Origin: Candidatus Fimivivens faecavium
GTDB lineage: Bacteria; Bacillota; Clostridia; Oscillospirales; Ruminococcaceae
Direction: 5' to 3'
NCBI GenBank assembly: GCA_018716105.1
Contig: DVKH01000034.1
Location: 52,090-116,089 of the forward strand
Length of the DNA: 64,000 nt
This document shows positions 18,242 through 26,788 of the stretch, piece by piece. Within the stretch, counting starts at the first letter, position 1; each line of letters begins with the position of its first letter. The position numbers and the translations under genes were made by a program. The notes under the pieces were generated by a model. It had not been told where the DNA came from and searched no databases. It was given only the letters and a program-made list of their open reading frames with translations.

Positions 18242-19339
18242 TTAAAGTGCGCGCAGTCCGGCCGCCCGGCCGCCCTCGATCCGCAGCGCGGTCCCGTTCT
18301 CGGCCGCTGCGACGGCGTCCGGCTCGCAGCAGGTGATAAAAATCTGCCTTCCCCCGAGCCGGTTGAGCAGATAATCCCGCCGTTCCCGGTCGAGCTCGCT
18401 CATCACGTCGTCCAAAAGGACCACCGGGCTTTCGCCCGCGGTCTCCTCAATCACCGCGCATTCCGCGAGCTTGAGGGAGAGGACGATGCTCCGCTGCTGT
18501 CCCTGCGAGGCATAGGCCCTCGCCAAAAGCCCGTTGATCGCGAATTCGGCGTCGTCCCGGTGCGGCCCGACCGAGGTCGAGCCGGTTTTAAGGTCCTGTG
18601 CCCGCGACGCGCGAAACGCGCGGCGAAAGGCTTCTTCATCCTCGCCGTCCGCCGTCCCGTGATAAGCGATCGAAAGCGTCTCACGCCCGCTCGAAATGCC
18701 GGAATAGATTTCGCCCGCAAATTCGCCGAGCCGTTCGAGATAGCTTTTCCTGGTCCTGGTGATCAGCGCCGCCGATTTCGCAAGGCTCCCTTCCCAGATC
18801 TCCAGCGTATCGAGCAGCACGGAAGACAGCCGCGCGTCCCGCATCAGGCAGTTGCGCTGATACAAAAGCCGTCCGTACTGGGAAAGGACCGCATGATACC
18901 GGGGTTTGAGCTGGCAGATTGCGAGATCGATAAAGCGCCTTCTCTCCGGCGGGCCGCCCTTGACCAGCGTCAGATGGGCGGGGGAGAAGACCGCGGCGTA
19001 AAAGCTTCCCGCAAGGCCGGAAAAGGCGCCGTGGGAAACGCCGTTGAGAAGGATTTTTTTCTGCCCCTTATCGGCGCCGAACCGGTAGGAGGCTTCATGG
19101 ACGCGGCCGCCGCCTTCGTACTGCGAAGAAACCGAGGCGGACTCGGCGCCGAACGGGACCATCTCCGCTTCCTTCGCGCCGCGGAAGCTCTTCGCGCCGG
19201 TAAACAGCCAGAGCGCCTCGAGAAAATTCGTCTTGCCCTGGGCGTTGTCGCCCCAGATCACATTGACGCCCGGCGAAGGGGAAAAGAAGACGTCCGAGAG
19301 GTTTCGAAAGCGCTCAACCGTGATTTTGCAAAAATTCAA
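18242..19339 (-). CDS. recF: DNA replication and repair protein RecF
   Basis: An SMC-like ATPase that loads RecA at gaps with RecO and RecR. The 365-aa product has Walker A GDNAQGKT at residues 30-37, the ABC signature SQGQQRSIVLSLKLAE and Walker B VVLLDDVMSELD. The start overlaps the stop of the S4-domain gene (ATGA). Confidence 0.96.
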   Translation of the reverse strand: MNFCKITVERFRNLSDVFFSPSPGVNVIWGDNAQGKTNFLEALWLFTGAKSFRGAKEAEMVPFGAESASVSSQYEGGGRVHEASYRFGADKGQKKILLNGVSHGAFSGLAGSFYAAVFSPAHLTLVKGGPPERRRFIDLAICQLKPRYHAVLSQYGRLLYQRNCLMRDARLSSVLLDTLEIWEGSLAKSAALITRTRKSYLERLGEFAGEIYSGISSGRETLSIAYHGTADGEDEEAFRRAFRASRAQDLKTGSTSVGPHRDDAEFAINGLLARAYASQGQQRSIVLSLKLAECAVIEETAGESPVVLLDDVMSELDRERRDYLLNRLGGRQIFITCCEPDAVAAAENGTALRIEGGRAAGLRAL

Positions 19340-19578
19340 ACGCAGTCTCCCGCTTTCACAACCAATTCAATGGGCAGATCCGCCTCGGCCGCGACGGAGA
19401 CCCGGTCGCCGGGGACGATCTTTTTTCCGCGCATCCGGCATTCAACGCCGTTGACCGAGACAAAGCCGTCCAGGATGAGTTCCTTTGCCTGCCCCCCGGT
19501 TTCGCAGACGCCCGAAAATTTTAAAAGCGAATCAAGCTTGATGAATTCGGTTCGAATCAGCACCGTCTCCTGTTTCAT
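19336..19578 (-). CDS. S4-domain RNA-binding protein (YaaA-type)
   Basis: An 80-aa S4-like protein between dnaN and recF, the position of yaaA in Bacillus. GGQAKELILDGFVSVNG is the RNA-binding S4 core, and RGKKIVPGDRV follows. ATG 19578 gives the family N-terminus. ATG 19605, overlapping the dnaN stop (ATGA), would add nine residues and cannot be excluded. A role in ribosome assembly is suspected for the family, not proven. Confidence 0.88.
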   Translation of the reverse strand: MKQETVLIRTEFIKLDSLLKFSGVCETGGQAKELILDGFVSVNGVECRMRGKKIVPGDRVSVAAEADLPIELVVKAGDCV

Positions 19579-19601
19579 CTGTCCGCCCCCTTTTCCGGCG
19601 T

Positions 19602-20705
19602 TCATTCGTTCTTAAGCCGCACCGGAAGGACGAGGAACAGGAACTGATCCCCTTCAGGCGGGACGATCTTCATCGGGGAAAGCGCGCCTGAAATTTCGAG
19701 AAGGACCTCGTCGCATCCGCTTGCGCGCAGCGCGTCGAGAAGATAGCGGTTGTTAAAGCCCATCTCCAGCGTTTCGCCGTCGAGCTTCGCCCCCGTCTGG
19801 TCAGACGCCTTCCCAAGAGAGGTCGAACAGGCCAGCAGGATCATTTCTTTCTGGAACGAAACGCGCAGCGGGGACTTGATCCTGTCGGAGATCAGGAGCG
19901 ACGTCCGTTCGATCGAATCGACGAACTCCCGCACGGCGACCCGAACCGTCGTGTTATGGCTCTTCGGGATGGCGGCGCGGTAATCGAGAAAATCGCCTTC
20001 CAGCAGGCGGGAATAGACGGAAAAGGAGCCGATATTGAAGATGATGTGCTTTTTGGAAACCAGGATTTCAGCCGCCTCGTCGCTGTCGGCCAGGATTCTG
20101 GAGATTTCAGAGAGGGTTTTCCCGGGCACGATGAATTTGATGTCCCGGTCGGTCTTCGCCTTTTCTTTGCGCAGGGCGAGGCGGTAGCCGTCGACCGAGA
20201 CGACCGTGACGTTGCCCTGCGCCACCTCAAACAGCGAACCGGTGTGAACCGGTTTCGCGTCCGACTGCGAGACGGCGAAAAGGGTCTGTTCAATCATGGA
20301 TTTGAGCACGTTCTGCGCAAGGCTCAGCGCCGTCGGCTCCGCCACCTGCGGGAATTCCGGGAACTCGTCCGCTGGAATGCCGAGAATCGTGTATTCTGCC
20401 ATGCCGCTTCTCAGCTCGGTCAGGCTCCTCTCCCCGACAGAAAGGGAGACGGTGTCTCCCGGCATCCGCTTGACGATGTCCAGAAGAACCTTTGCGGTCA
20501 GGACGATCTCTCCCGGTTCTTCGACCGCCGCGTCGATGTGGGTCGAGATCCCGGTGTCGAGGTCGTAGCCGAAGAGGTCGACGCCGCCGCTGCGCGCGCG
20601 GACAAGGACGCCCTCCAGCGCGGGGAGGGAGGACCGGGGGCTTACCGCCCTCGAGACGACCGCGACAGCTTCGCAGAAGGACTGACGGTTGCATTTGAGT
20701 TTCAT
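19602..20705 (-). CDS. dnaN: DNA polymerase III beta subunit (sliding clamp)
   Basis: The processivity clamp of the replisome, 367 aa, with three repeated clamp domains. It begins MKLKCNRQSF and ends in the typical FLVLPVRLKNE region. ATG 20705 is chosen; the 45 extra residues available upstream have no homology and cross the intergenic origin region. It follows dnaA with a 280-bp gap and is followed by the S4-domain gene and recF. Confidence 0.97.
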   Translation of the reverse strand: MKLKCNRQSFCEAVAVVSRAVSPRSSLPALEGVLVRARSGGVDLFGYDLDTGISTHIDAAVEEPGEIVLTAKVLLDIVKRMPGDTVSLSVGERSLTELRSGMAEYTILGIPADEFPEFPQVAEPTALSLAQNVLKSMIEQTLFAVSQSDAKPVHTGSLFEVAQGNVTVVSVDGYRLALRKEKAKTDRDIKFIVPGKTLSEISRILADSDEAAEILVSKKHIIFNIGSFSVYSRLLEGDFLDYRAAIPKSHNTTVRVAVREFVDSIERTSLLISDRIKSPLRVSFQKEMILLACSTSLGKASDQTGAKLDGETLEMGFNNRYLLDALRASGCDEVLLEISGALSPMKIVPPEGDQFLFLVLPVRLKNE

Positions 20706-20985
20706 TCTGTTTGCCTCGTTTCTCCGGCGGTTTTGCCCTTTGTCCGCCCGCCGCCGGTTTCGGGGAACTTTCCTTTCTTTGAGAAAGAAAGAAGAAAGAT
20801 TTAGCAGTCGTAGTAGGGGGCGTTGAAACGGTGGAAACATCCGCGCAGCCTGATTGGGGTGGAATTTCCGCCGTCCGGACCCTGTTTAAAACCGTTGCAA
20901 TGAATCTGTGGATTCCACAGACCGCCGTTTTTACAGTGGAAACGGTTGAAAACTCGGTGTGGAATGTTGAAAACAAGTTCTATTT
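20706..20985. other. dnaA-dnaN intergenic region, possible part of oriC
   Basis: It contains several degenerate DnaA-box-like words (TGTGGATTC within the palindrome TGTGGATTCCACA, TGTGGAATG, and repeated GTGGAAAC) and the trio-like TTTAGCAGTCGTAGTAGG. In Bacillus one half of the bipartite origin lies in this gap. No perfect TTATCCACA is present. Assignment is by position. Confidence 0.5.
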
Positions 20986-22317
20986 TCAGGAGTTCCGGAT
21001 ATTTTTGATCATGTCGTCGATGGTGTTTTTAAAATGGTGATCGGTTTCCAGGTTCTTCTCAACCTGGCCGATCGCGTAGACCACAGTGGAGTGGTCCCGT
21101 CCGCCGAATTCCTCGCCGATGGCGGACATCGACATCTGGGTCACGGCCCGGATGATGTACATCGCCGCCTGCCGCGCGAGAGAGACCTGCGCGGAGCGCT
21201 TGCTGGAGCGGATATCCTGCGGCGAGACCTCGTAATAGCGGCTGACTTCGGCGATGATCCGTTCGACCACGACCGAAACCGGCTGGCTGTCGGAAAGGAT
21301 GTCGCGGATGGCGTTCTGAGCGACCGCATAGGACGGCGCCGCGCCGAGCAGCTTATAGGCTTTGATCTTCTTGACCGCGCCTTCAAGCTGGCGGATGTTG
21401 TTTTTCAGCCGGTTTGCGATGTATTCCGCAACGTCGTCCGGGATGTCGACGCCAAGCAGCTCCGCCTTCCGCTTGATGATCGCCATGCGCGTCTCAAAAT
21501 CCGGCGGCTGTACGTCGGCGAGCAGCCCCGATTCAAACCGGGTGCGCAGCCGTTCCTCCAGGGTTTTGATCTCTTTCGGCGGCCGGTCGCTGGTCAGGAC
21601 GATCTGCTTTCCCGCAAGATAGAGTTCGTTGAAGGTGTGGAAGAATTCCTCCTGGGTGGAGTCCTTTCCGCCGATGAACTGGATGTCGTCGACAAGGAGC
21701 ACGTCCGCCTCGCGGTAACGCGCGTGGAACTCCCGCGTCTTTCCGGTTCCGATCGCTGAGATCAGGTCGTTGGTAAAGCCCTCGCCTTTGGCGTAGATGA
21801 TCTTGAAGCTCGGTCGGTTCTTTTCGATTTCATTGCAGATCGCGCAGAGCAGGTGGGTCTTTCCGAGCCCGGAGCCGCCGTAGATAAACAGCGGGTTGTA
21901 CGCGCCCGCGGGATTGGCCGCGACCGCCTGGGAGGCCGCGTGGGCGAATTTGTTCGAAGAGCCGACGATGAAGGTGGAGAAGGTGTAGTCGTATTCCCCG
22001 ACCGGCAGGCCGTTCTGTACAATGGGGTCTTCGTCCTTCGGCTCCGGGTTTTCGACCGGGGCGAGACGGCTCTCCTCGCTCACGATCGAGAGATCGATCG
22101 GGAACCCGAGCGTCCCTTCAAACGCGCGCGAGAGAAGATCCAGGTATTTTTCTTCGATGATGCTCTTCTTAAACTCCGTTTTCACGCTGAGCACAGCGCT
22201 TTGGTGGTCAAACTGTTCGCAGGCGATATCCTTGATCCAGAGCGAGTAGGGGACGTCGGACAGCTCGCGCCGGCAGTATTCCTTGACCATGTCGAACAGC
22301 TCAGAAAAGGAATCCAT
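20986..22317 (-). CDS. dnaA: Chromosomal replication initiator protein DnaA
   Basis: The AAA+ initiator that binds DnaA boxes and melts oriC. The product is 443 aa. Domain I is at about residues 1-75, a short linker holds acidic residues, Walker A GGSGLGKT is at 147-154, Walker B is VLLVDDIQFI, and the domain IV DNA-binding signature is GRDHSTVVYA. ATG 22317 follows GGAGGG. A consensus promoter is at 22436-22464. It marks the switch of coding strand. Confidence 0.98.
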   Translation of the reverse strand: MDSFSELFDMVKEYCRRELSDVPYSLWIKDIACEQFDHQSAVLSVKTEFKKSIIEEKYLDLLSRAFEGTLGFPIDLSIVSEESRLAPVENPEPKDEDPIVQNGLPVGEYDYTFSTFIVGSSNKFAHAASQAVAANPAGAYNPLFIYGGSGLGKTHLLCAICNEIEKNRPSFKIIYAKGEGFTNDLISAIGTGKTREFHARYREADVLLVDDIQFIGGKDSTQEEFFHTFNELYLAGKQIVLTSDRPPKEIKTLEERLRTRFESGLLADVQPPDFETRMAIIKRKAELLGVDIPDDVAEYIANRLKNNIRQLEGAVKKIKAYKLLGAAPSYAVAQNAIRDILSDSQPVSVVVERIIAEVSRYYEVSPQDIRSSKRSAQVSLARQAAMYIIRAVTQMSMSAIGEEFGGRDHSTVVYAIGQVEKNLETDHHFKNTIDDMIKNIRNS

Positions 22318-22435
22318 GCTAACCCTCCAAAAGAAGCGGCGCCGCCGCTGTAATGACAGAAAAAGAACCGCCGTTCCCAAGAACGCCGGATTGTCCCGGC
22401 GGGCGCCGGCGGGCCGGAGAACAACTTATGGCAGT

Positions 22436-22464
22436 ATTTTAGCATAAACTCCGCCGCTGTTCAA
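22436..22464 (-). promoter_or_regulatory. Sigma-A promoter of dnaA
   Basis: On the minus strand TTGAAC (22459-22464), a 17-bp spacer and TAAAAT (22436-22441). The DnaA-box-like TTTTCCACA sits directly upstream, suggesting autoregulation. Confidence 0.75.
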
Positions 22465-22754
22465 GTTTTCCACAGGAGCTTTCACCGTTATTTATTAATA
22501 GTATGGACCGCCGGCCCCGCCGCCCTTATGCGGGGCGGTGCCTTCCTGCTGCGGAGGCGGAAAGGGCCTGTCCCTGTTTTTCCTTTCCCGCGCGCGGTTT
22601 TTTCTCCGCGGCTGGACAGCCGCCGGAGAGCCTTCTTTTTCAAAAGGCTGGAATCGTTCGAAGAAAGGATGGGAAAACTACGGGACAGGCCGGCCGAAAG
22701 TTAGAAAAAAGGGATAAAACCGGCGTTTTGACGACGTTAAAAGCGAAAACTCTA

Positions 22755-22784
22755 TTGACTTTTTAAAAACAGTTACGCTATAAT
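22755..22784 (+). promoter_or_regulatory. Sigma-A promoter of the rpmH operon
   Basis: TTGACT (22755-22760), an 18-bp spacer and TATAAT (22779-22784), 40 bp before the rpmH start. Confidence 0.8.
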
Positions 22785-22824
22785 TGTTAACTGCAAGGTT
22801 TTTCCCTGAAAGGAGGGGTTTTCA

Positions 22825-22959
22825 TTGCTTCGGACGTATCAGCCCAAGAAGCTTCAGAGAAAAAAAGAACATGGCTTCCGCAAAAGAATGAAGACGAGGA
22901 ACGGGCGTAAAGTTCTTGCCCGCAGACGCGCCAAAGGCAGAGCCGTTCTCACCTATTGA
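22825..22959 (+). CDS. rpmH: 50S ribosomal protein L34
   Basis: A 44-aa basic ribosomal protein: it starts [17 protein letters not shown] and continues with [18 protein letters not shown] to the end KGRAVLTY. The start is TTG 22825 after a strong AAAGGAGGGG site; no ATG is available there. It is the first gene of the rpmH-rnpA-yidD-yidC-khpB run that lies opposite dnaA in most Firmicutes. Confidence 0.96.
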   Translation: MLRTYQPKKLQRKKEHGFRKRMKTRNGRKVLARRRAKGRAVLTY

Positions 22960-22999
22960 TTGCTGGGCCACAGGAACTGTGGAGGCCGCAGGCACATGG

Positions 23000-23026
23000 A
23001 GGCCACAGTCGCTGTGGCCTTTCTTT
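23000..23026 (+). terminator. Hairpin between rpmH and rnpA
   Basis: AGGCCACAG pairs with CTGTGGCCT around a 3-nt loop and is followed by TTCTTTAT. A second copy of CCACAGGAACTGTGG lies just upstream. It is probably an attenuator that lowers rnpA expression relative to L34. Confidence 0.6.
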
Positions 23027-23055
23027 ATCCCGGCCGGAAGGTGGAGGATCGAAAA

Positions 23056-23397
23056 ATGGCGGTGATCGCCCTCAACCGGAACAACGACTTCCGGCGGCTT
23101 TATAAAAAAGCCGCCCAGGTCAGCCCTGTCCTGGTGACCTATCAATCGAAAAACAGGCTCGGGATCAACCGGATCGGAATCACAACCACCAAAAAAATCG
23201 GGAAAGCCCATTCCAGAAACCGGGCGCGCCGGGTGATCCGCGAAGCATACCGCCTGCTGGAGCCGGATCTAATCCCCGGCCACGATTTTGTCTTCGTAGC
23301 GCGCGGGCGGACGGTCAGCTGCAAGATGCAGGAGGTCCACCGTGCGATGAAAAAACACCTGTCCGGGTGCGTGCGCCATGATGAAACGCCTGTTTAA
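23056..23397 (+). CDS. rnpA: Ribonuclease P protein component
   Basis: The protein cofactor of RNase P, which trims tRNA 5' ends. The 113-aa product carries the RNR motif in SRNRARRVIREAYR. It starts at ATG 23056 with GGAGG upstream; residues before this in the longer frame are non-homologous. It overlaps yidD by 20 nt. Confidence 0.95.
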   Translation: MAVIALNRNNDFRRLYKKAAQVSPVLVTYQSKNRLGINRIGITTTKKIGKAHSRNRARRVIREAYRLLEPDLIPGHDFVFVARGRTVSCKMQEVHRAMKKHLSGCVRHDETPV

Positions 23398-23674
23398 ACT
23401 CCTGATCCGGTTTTATCAAAAGTTTATCTCCGCATATACGCAGCCGCACTGCAGATACATCCCAACCTGCTCTAGGTACGCTATTGGAGCGATTGACCGC
23501 TTCGGCGCGCTCCGGGGCGGGTTGCTTGCCGTTTGGCGGCTTTTGCGCTGCAACCCCTGGTCGCCGGGCGGGTACGACCCGGTCCCGGACCATTTTACCT
23601 TCCGGCGTCCCTACCCGATGCCGAAAAAGCAAAAGAAAAAGCGCGGAGGCCAGGATCCCGCCGGCCCAAGGTAA
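23378..23674 (+). CDS. yidD: Membrane protein insertion efficiency factor YidD
   Basis: A 98-aa small protein that assists YidC/Sec membrane insertion. It has the family motif FYQKFIS, the cysteine pattern HCRYIPTCSRYA and CNPWSPGGYDPVP. It has an amphipathic N-terminus and a basic C-tail. ATG 23378 or 23381 may be used. It lies between rnpA and yidC as usual. Confidence 0.95.
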   Translation: MMKRLFKLLIRFYQKFISAYTQPHCRYIPTCSRYAIGAIDRFGALRGGLLAVWRLLRCNPWSPGGYDPVPDHFTFRRPYPMPKKQKKKRGGQDPAGPR

Positions 23675-23903
23675 AACGGGCGGTTCGCTTTGAGGAACCA
23701 AACAAACCGCCCGGCCGAAATTGCAAAAATAGGAATGGGACCGGTTCTGCCGTGCGGCCGGCCTTCCCATGCCTTTCAAAATGATAAACCGCCGCAGGAT
23801 CCTGCGGTGAGCGCATCCTCAAATCGATTCCCCCTGCGAAGACCCCCCGTAAAAGCGCTCCCCGCCGGCGGTCGGGAAGTTTAGAATTGGAGGAACAAAA
23901 AGA

Positions 23904-24995
23904 ATGTCTTTGTTTGCGTTTATCGGTATTCCTCTCGGATGGATCATGTATCTGATCTATCAGGTCATACCGAACTACGGCGTGACCTTGATCGTGTTTT
24001 CCATCCTGATGAAGGTCGTGATGATCCCGCTTTCGATCAAGCAGCAGAAGGGCCTGATCTCGAACGCCCGGATGCAGCCCCGGATGATGGAGATCCAGAA
24101 GAAATACCAGAATAACCGCGAAAAGATGGCGGAAGAGCTTAATAAGCTCTATGCGGAAGAAAACTTCTCCCCGTTTTCCTCCTGTCTTCCGCTCGCAATC
24201 CAGTTCCCGATCCTGTTCGGGCTGATCGACGTCATCTACTACCCGATCAAGCACATGCTCCGCCTGCCGAGCGACGTCATCGCCAAAGCGATCAACATCG
24301 CGGAGCAGATCCTGACCCCGGCCGGGATGAACCGCTATTCCCAGGAGATCAGCGTCCTCAACGCGGTCCATATGGACCCGCAGGCGTTCATCGACGGGAT
24401 CGGCGCGGACTACGCCAGCCAGCTCGCGGATTTTGATTTCAGCATGTTCGGCCTCAACCTCAGCGACACCCCGCGGCTCCTCCCCGGGGAGATGCAGGTG
24501 GGCGTCTATTTCCTTCTCCTGCTGATCCCAATCCTCTCGGGCGTCATCTCGCTGTTCATGAGCATCATCTCGCTGCGCAACCAGAAGGCGACGATGGGAG
24601 GCGGCGGCCAGGCGGCTGCGATGACCACCAGCATGCTGATCCTCATGCCGCTGATGTCGGTCTGGATTTCGTTCCAGGTGCCGGCGGGCGTCGGTATCTA
24701 CTGGCTGATTTCAAACGCATTCATGTGCGTCCAGACGATGGTTCTCAACAAAGTGATGAACCCCGCGGAAGAGATCGCGAAGGCGAAAAAGGCCGCCGAA
24801 GAGATGAGGGAACGCGAACGGCAGGAGCGCATTGAAGCCAAGAAGAAGGCGCGTGAGGCGGGGACCTCCGTCGACGAAAAGAAGCTCTCGCAAAAGGAAC
24901 TCAACCGTCAGCGGCTCGCTGAGGCCAGAAAAAGGCAGGCCGAAAAATATGGGGACGAATATGTGGAAGCGACTGACGAGGATTTGAAAGGATAG
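23904..24995 (+). CDS. yidC: Membrane protein insertase YidC (Oxa1 family)
   Basis: A polytopic insertase of 363 aa, the short Gram-positive form. It has about five membrane segments: residues 5-20, 25-45, a central one near 95-110, and two near 210-230 and 245-275. A hydrophilic loop follows the second helix (KQQKGLISNARMQPRMMEIQ). No lipoprotein cysteine is present at the N-terminus, unlike SpoIIIJ of Bacillus. The C-terminus is a long charged, coiled tail. The gap of 230 bp before it holds no gene. Confidence 0.94.
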   Translation: MSLFAFIGIPLGWIMYLIYQVIPNYGVTLIVFSILMKVVMIPLSIKQQKGLISNARMQPRMMEIQKKYQNNREKMAEELNKLYAEENFSPFSSCLPLAIQFPILFGLIDVIYYPIKHMLRLPSDVIAKAINIAEQILTPAGMNRYSQEISVLNAVHMDPQAFIDGIGADYASQLADFDFSMFGLNLSDTPRLLPGEMQVGVYFLLLLIPILSGVISLFMSIISLRNQKATMGGGGQAAAMTTSMLILMPLMSVWISFQVPAGVGIYWLISNAFMCVQTMVLNKVMNPAEEIAKAKKAAEEMRERERQERIEAKKKAREAGTSVDEKKLSQKELNRQRLAEARKRQAEKYGDEYVEATDEDLKG

Positions 24996-25010
24996 AGGAG
25001 GTCTTTGGCC

Positions 25011-25889
25011 ATGAGAAGAGAAGCAACCGCGACCGGAAAAACAGTGGACGCCGCAATTGAAGCCGCCTGCCAGGAACTTGGCCTCGCGCGGGAGAATGTG
25101 GAAATCGAAGTCTTGGAACTGCCGAAGAAGGGCTTTTTGGGCCTGAGCCACACCCCCGCAAAGGTGAAGGTTTGGACCCAGGCCTCCAAGGCGCAGCTTG
25201 CCGAAAGCTACATCGCCGACGTCGTCAAGGCCATGGGCCTTGACGATATCACCGTCACCCTGACCGAGGAGGACGGAACCGCGTATCTGCATCTCGAAGG
25301 GGATGTCGGCGGCGTCGCGATCGGCCGCCGCGGTGAAACGCTCGACGCGCTGCAATATCTTGCAGGCCTTTGCGCAAACCGCTCCGAAGGCGAATATATG
25401 CGTGTGGTGCTTGACTCGGGCAACTACCGCGAAAAGCGGAAACAGACGCTCGAACAGCTTGCGAAGAAGCTCGCGGCAACCGCGATTCGAACCGGCCGCT
25501 CCACCACGCTCGAGCCGATGAACCCCTACGAGCGGCGGATTATCCACGCCGCCATCGCACAGATTGAGGGCGTCACCTCCACTTCGGTCGGCGAAGAACC
25601 CAGCCGCTGCGTGGTCGTCTCCTCAACCAGCCCCCGGCCCCAGCGCCCTCAGGGCGAGAGGCCGCCCCGCCGGGAAAACGGCGGCCGCCCCGCCTCCCGT
25701 TTTAACGGCGATCGCGGCGGAGAGAGAAAAGAAGGCGCCCGATCCCAAAAACCTCAAGGCCGGGGCCCCAGACGGGACGACCGCGGGCCGAGACGGGAAA
25801 AACCCGCCCCTTATCAGGCGACTACCATCCGCGAAGAAGCGCCGGCGGAAGCGGCGGACAAGCCGCTTTACGGAAAGATTGAGCTTTGA
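25011..25889 (+). CDS. khpB: RNA-binding protein KhpB (Jag/EloR)
   Basis: A cytoplasmic RNA-binding protein, paired with KhpA in other Firmicutes and linked to cell elongation. The 292-aa product has an N-terminal Jag_N domain (residues 1-50, ending ELPKKGFLG), a KH domain (GVAIGRRGETLDALQYL), an R3H domain (MNPYERRIIHAAI) and an unusually long Arg/Gly/Pro-rich tail of about 85 residues. ATG 25011 follows GAGGAGG; a TTG six nt upstream is the alternative. Last gene of its operon. Confidence 0.93.
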   Translation: MRREATATGKTVDAAIEAACQELGLARENVEIEVLELPKKGFLGLSHTPAKVKVWTQASKAQLAESYIADVVKAMGLDDITVTLTEEDGTAYLHLEGDVGGVAIGRRGETLDALQYLAGLCANRSEGEYMRVVLDSGNYREKRKQTLEQLAKKLAATAIRTGRSTTLEPMNPYERRIIHAAIAQIEGVTSTSVGEEPSRCVVVSSTSPRPQRPQGERPPRRENGGRPASRFNGDRGGERKEGARSQKPQGRGPRRDDRGPRREKPAPYQATTIREEAPAEAADKPLYGKIEL

Positions 25890-25940
25890 AGAAGCCTGGC
25901 CGGTTGTTTGCGGGGCTGAGGCGGCGCAAAAAGGAAAGCC

Positions 25941-25985
25941 GGAGAAGCCGTGCAGAGAGCCGCGGCTTCTCCTTTCTGTTTTTTG
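25941..25985 (+). terminator. Terminator of the rpmH-khpB operon
   Basis: GGAGAAGCCG (25941-25950) pairs with CGGCTTCTCC (25963-25972), followed by TTTCTGTTTTTTG. Confidence 0.88.
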
Positions 25986-26128
25986 TCCGATGCTAAAACC
26001 GGTATGAACAGGCAGCCCGGGGTCATACTCTGAAAAATGGATGGAAGCCCTGACGGCGAAAGAGTTCCAATCCAAAGGATCAAAGGCGCCTCACCAAAAC
26101 GGCGGCCGAAACAAAGGAGCGATTCTTC

Positions 26129-26740
26129 TTGCGGCTTAACACCCATTACCGGCCGGGCTTTCGCGCGATCAAATCCTGCGTCTCGGTCTTTTTCTGTCTG
26201 CTGCTGAGCTTCCTGCTCGGAAACGAGCATGCGATGTACGCGGCGATCTCGGCGATTGTCTGCACACAGATCACCTATACGGACACCAAGCTCACCGGCC
26301 TCCGGCGGCTGGTCGGGACCGCCCTGGGCGGCGCTGTGGGATTTCTTGTTCTCGAGTACGCAAGACGCCTTCCGTACTACCGGGAGTGGCTCCATATCTT
26401 CATCATCCCGCTTGGGATGCTGTTTTTGATCTACCTGTGCAACGTGATCTTCCAGCGGCAGGCGGTGGTCATCTGCTGCGTCGTCTTTCTGAGCATCGCG
26501 GTCAACTTTGACGGGACCATCCTCGACACGGCGGGCTATGCGGTCAACCGCGTCCTCTCGACCAGTTCGGGCGTCATAATCGCAATGCTGGTGGACCGGC
26601 TTCTCCCCTCGGCAAAGGACGCGGAAGGCGCGGCGGCGGTCGAAGACGGCGCGGAAGCGCCGCCTGAGCCCGCCGTAAAAAGCGGGGCGGACGAAAAGCC
26701 GAAAGAAAAGGCCGGGGGCGGCGGCGCGAAATCACAATAA
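26129..26740 (+). CDS. Aromatic acid exporter/FUSC-like membrane protein
   Basis: A 203-aa membrane protein with about four to five hydrophobic helices in residues 15-155. GxRAIKSCVSVFFCLLLSF and AMYAAISAIVCTQ resemble the N-terminal membrane half of ArAE_1/FUSC-type exporters. The C-terminal 45 residues are a low-complexity charged tail, so the usual cytoplasmic domain is missing. The start is TTG 26129 after AAAGGAG. Substrate unknown. It lies just before the VanW-like gene. Confidence 0.75.
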   Translation: MRLNTHYRPGFRAIKSCVSVFFCLLLSFLLGNEHAMYAAISAIVCTQITYTDTKLTGLRRLVGTALGGAVGFLVLEYARRLPYYREWLHIFIIPLGMLFLIYLCNVIFQRQAVVICCVVFLSIAVNFDGTILDTAGYAVNRVLSTSSGVIIAMLVDRLLPSAKDAEGAAAVEDGAEAPPEPAVKSGADEKPKEKAGGGGAKSQ

Positions 26741-26788
26741 AACGTGCGCCATTGAGGAGAAGGACTTGGAACGAGAGGAGCATAAGCC

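Larger units (their letters stand above)
22318..22824. other. dnaA-rpmH intergenic region, candidate oriC
   Basis: 507 bp between the divergent dnaA and rpmH genes. It holds the two promoters, one near-DnaA box TTTTCCACA (22466-22474), an AT-rich tract TTATTTATTAATAG (22489-22502) and several GC-rich inverted repeats (22515-22545). Transcription diverges from here on both sides, as expected of an origin. Assignment rests on position. Confidence 0.55.
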
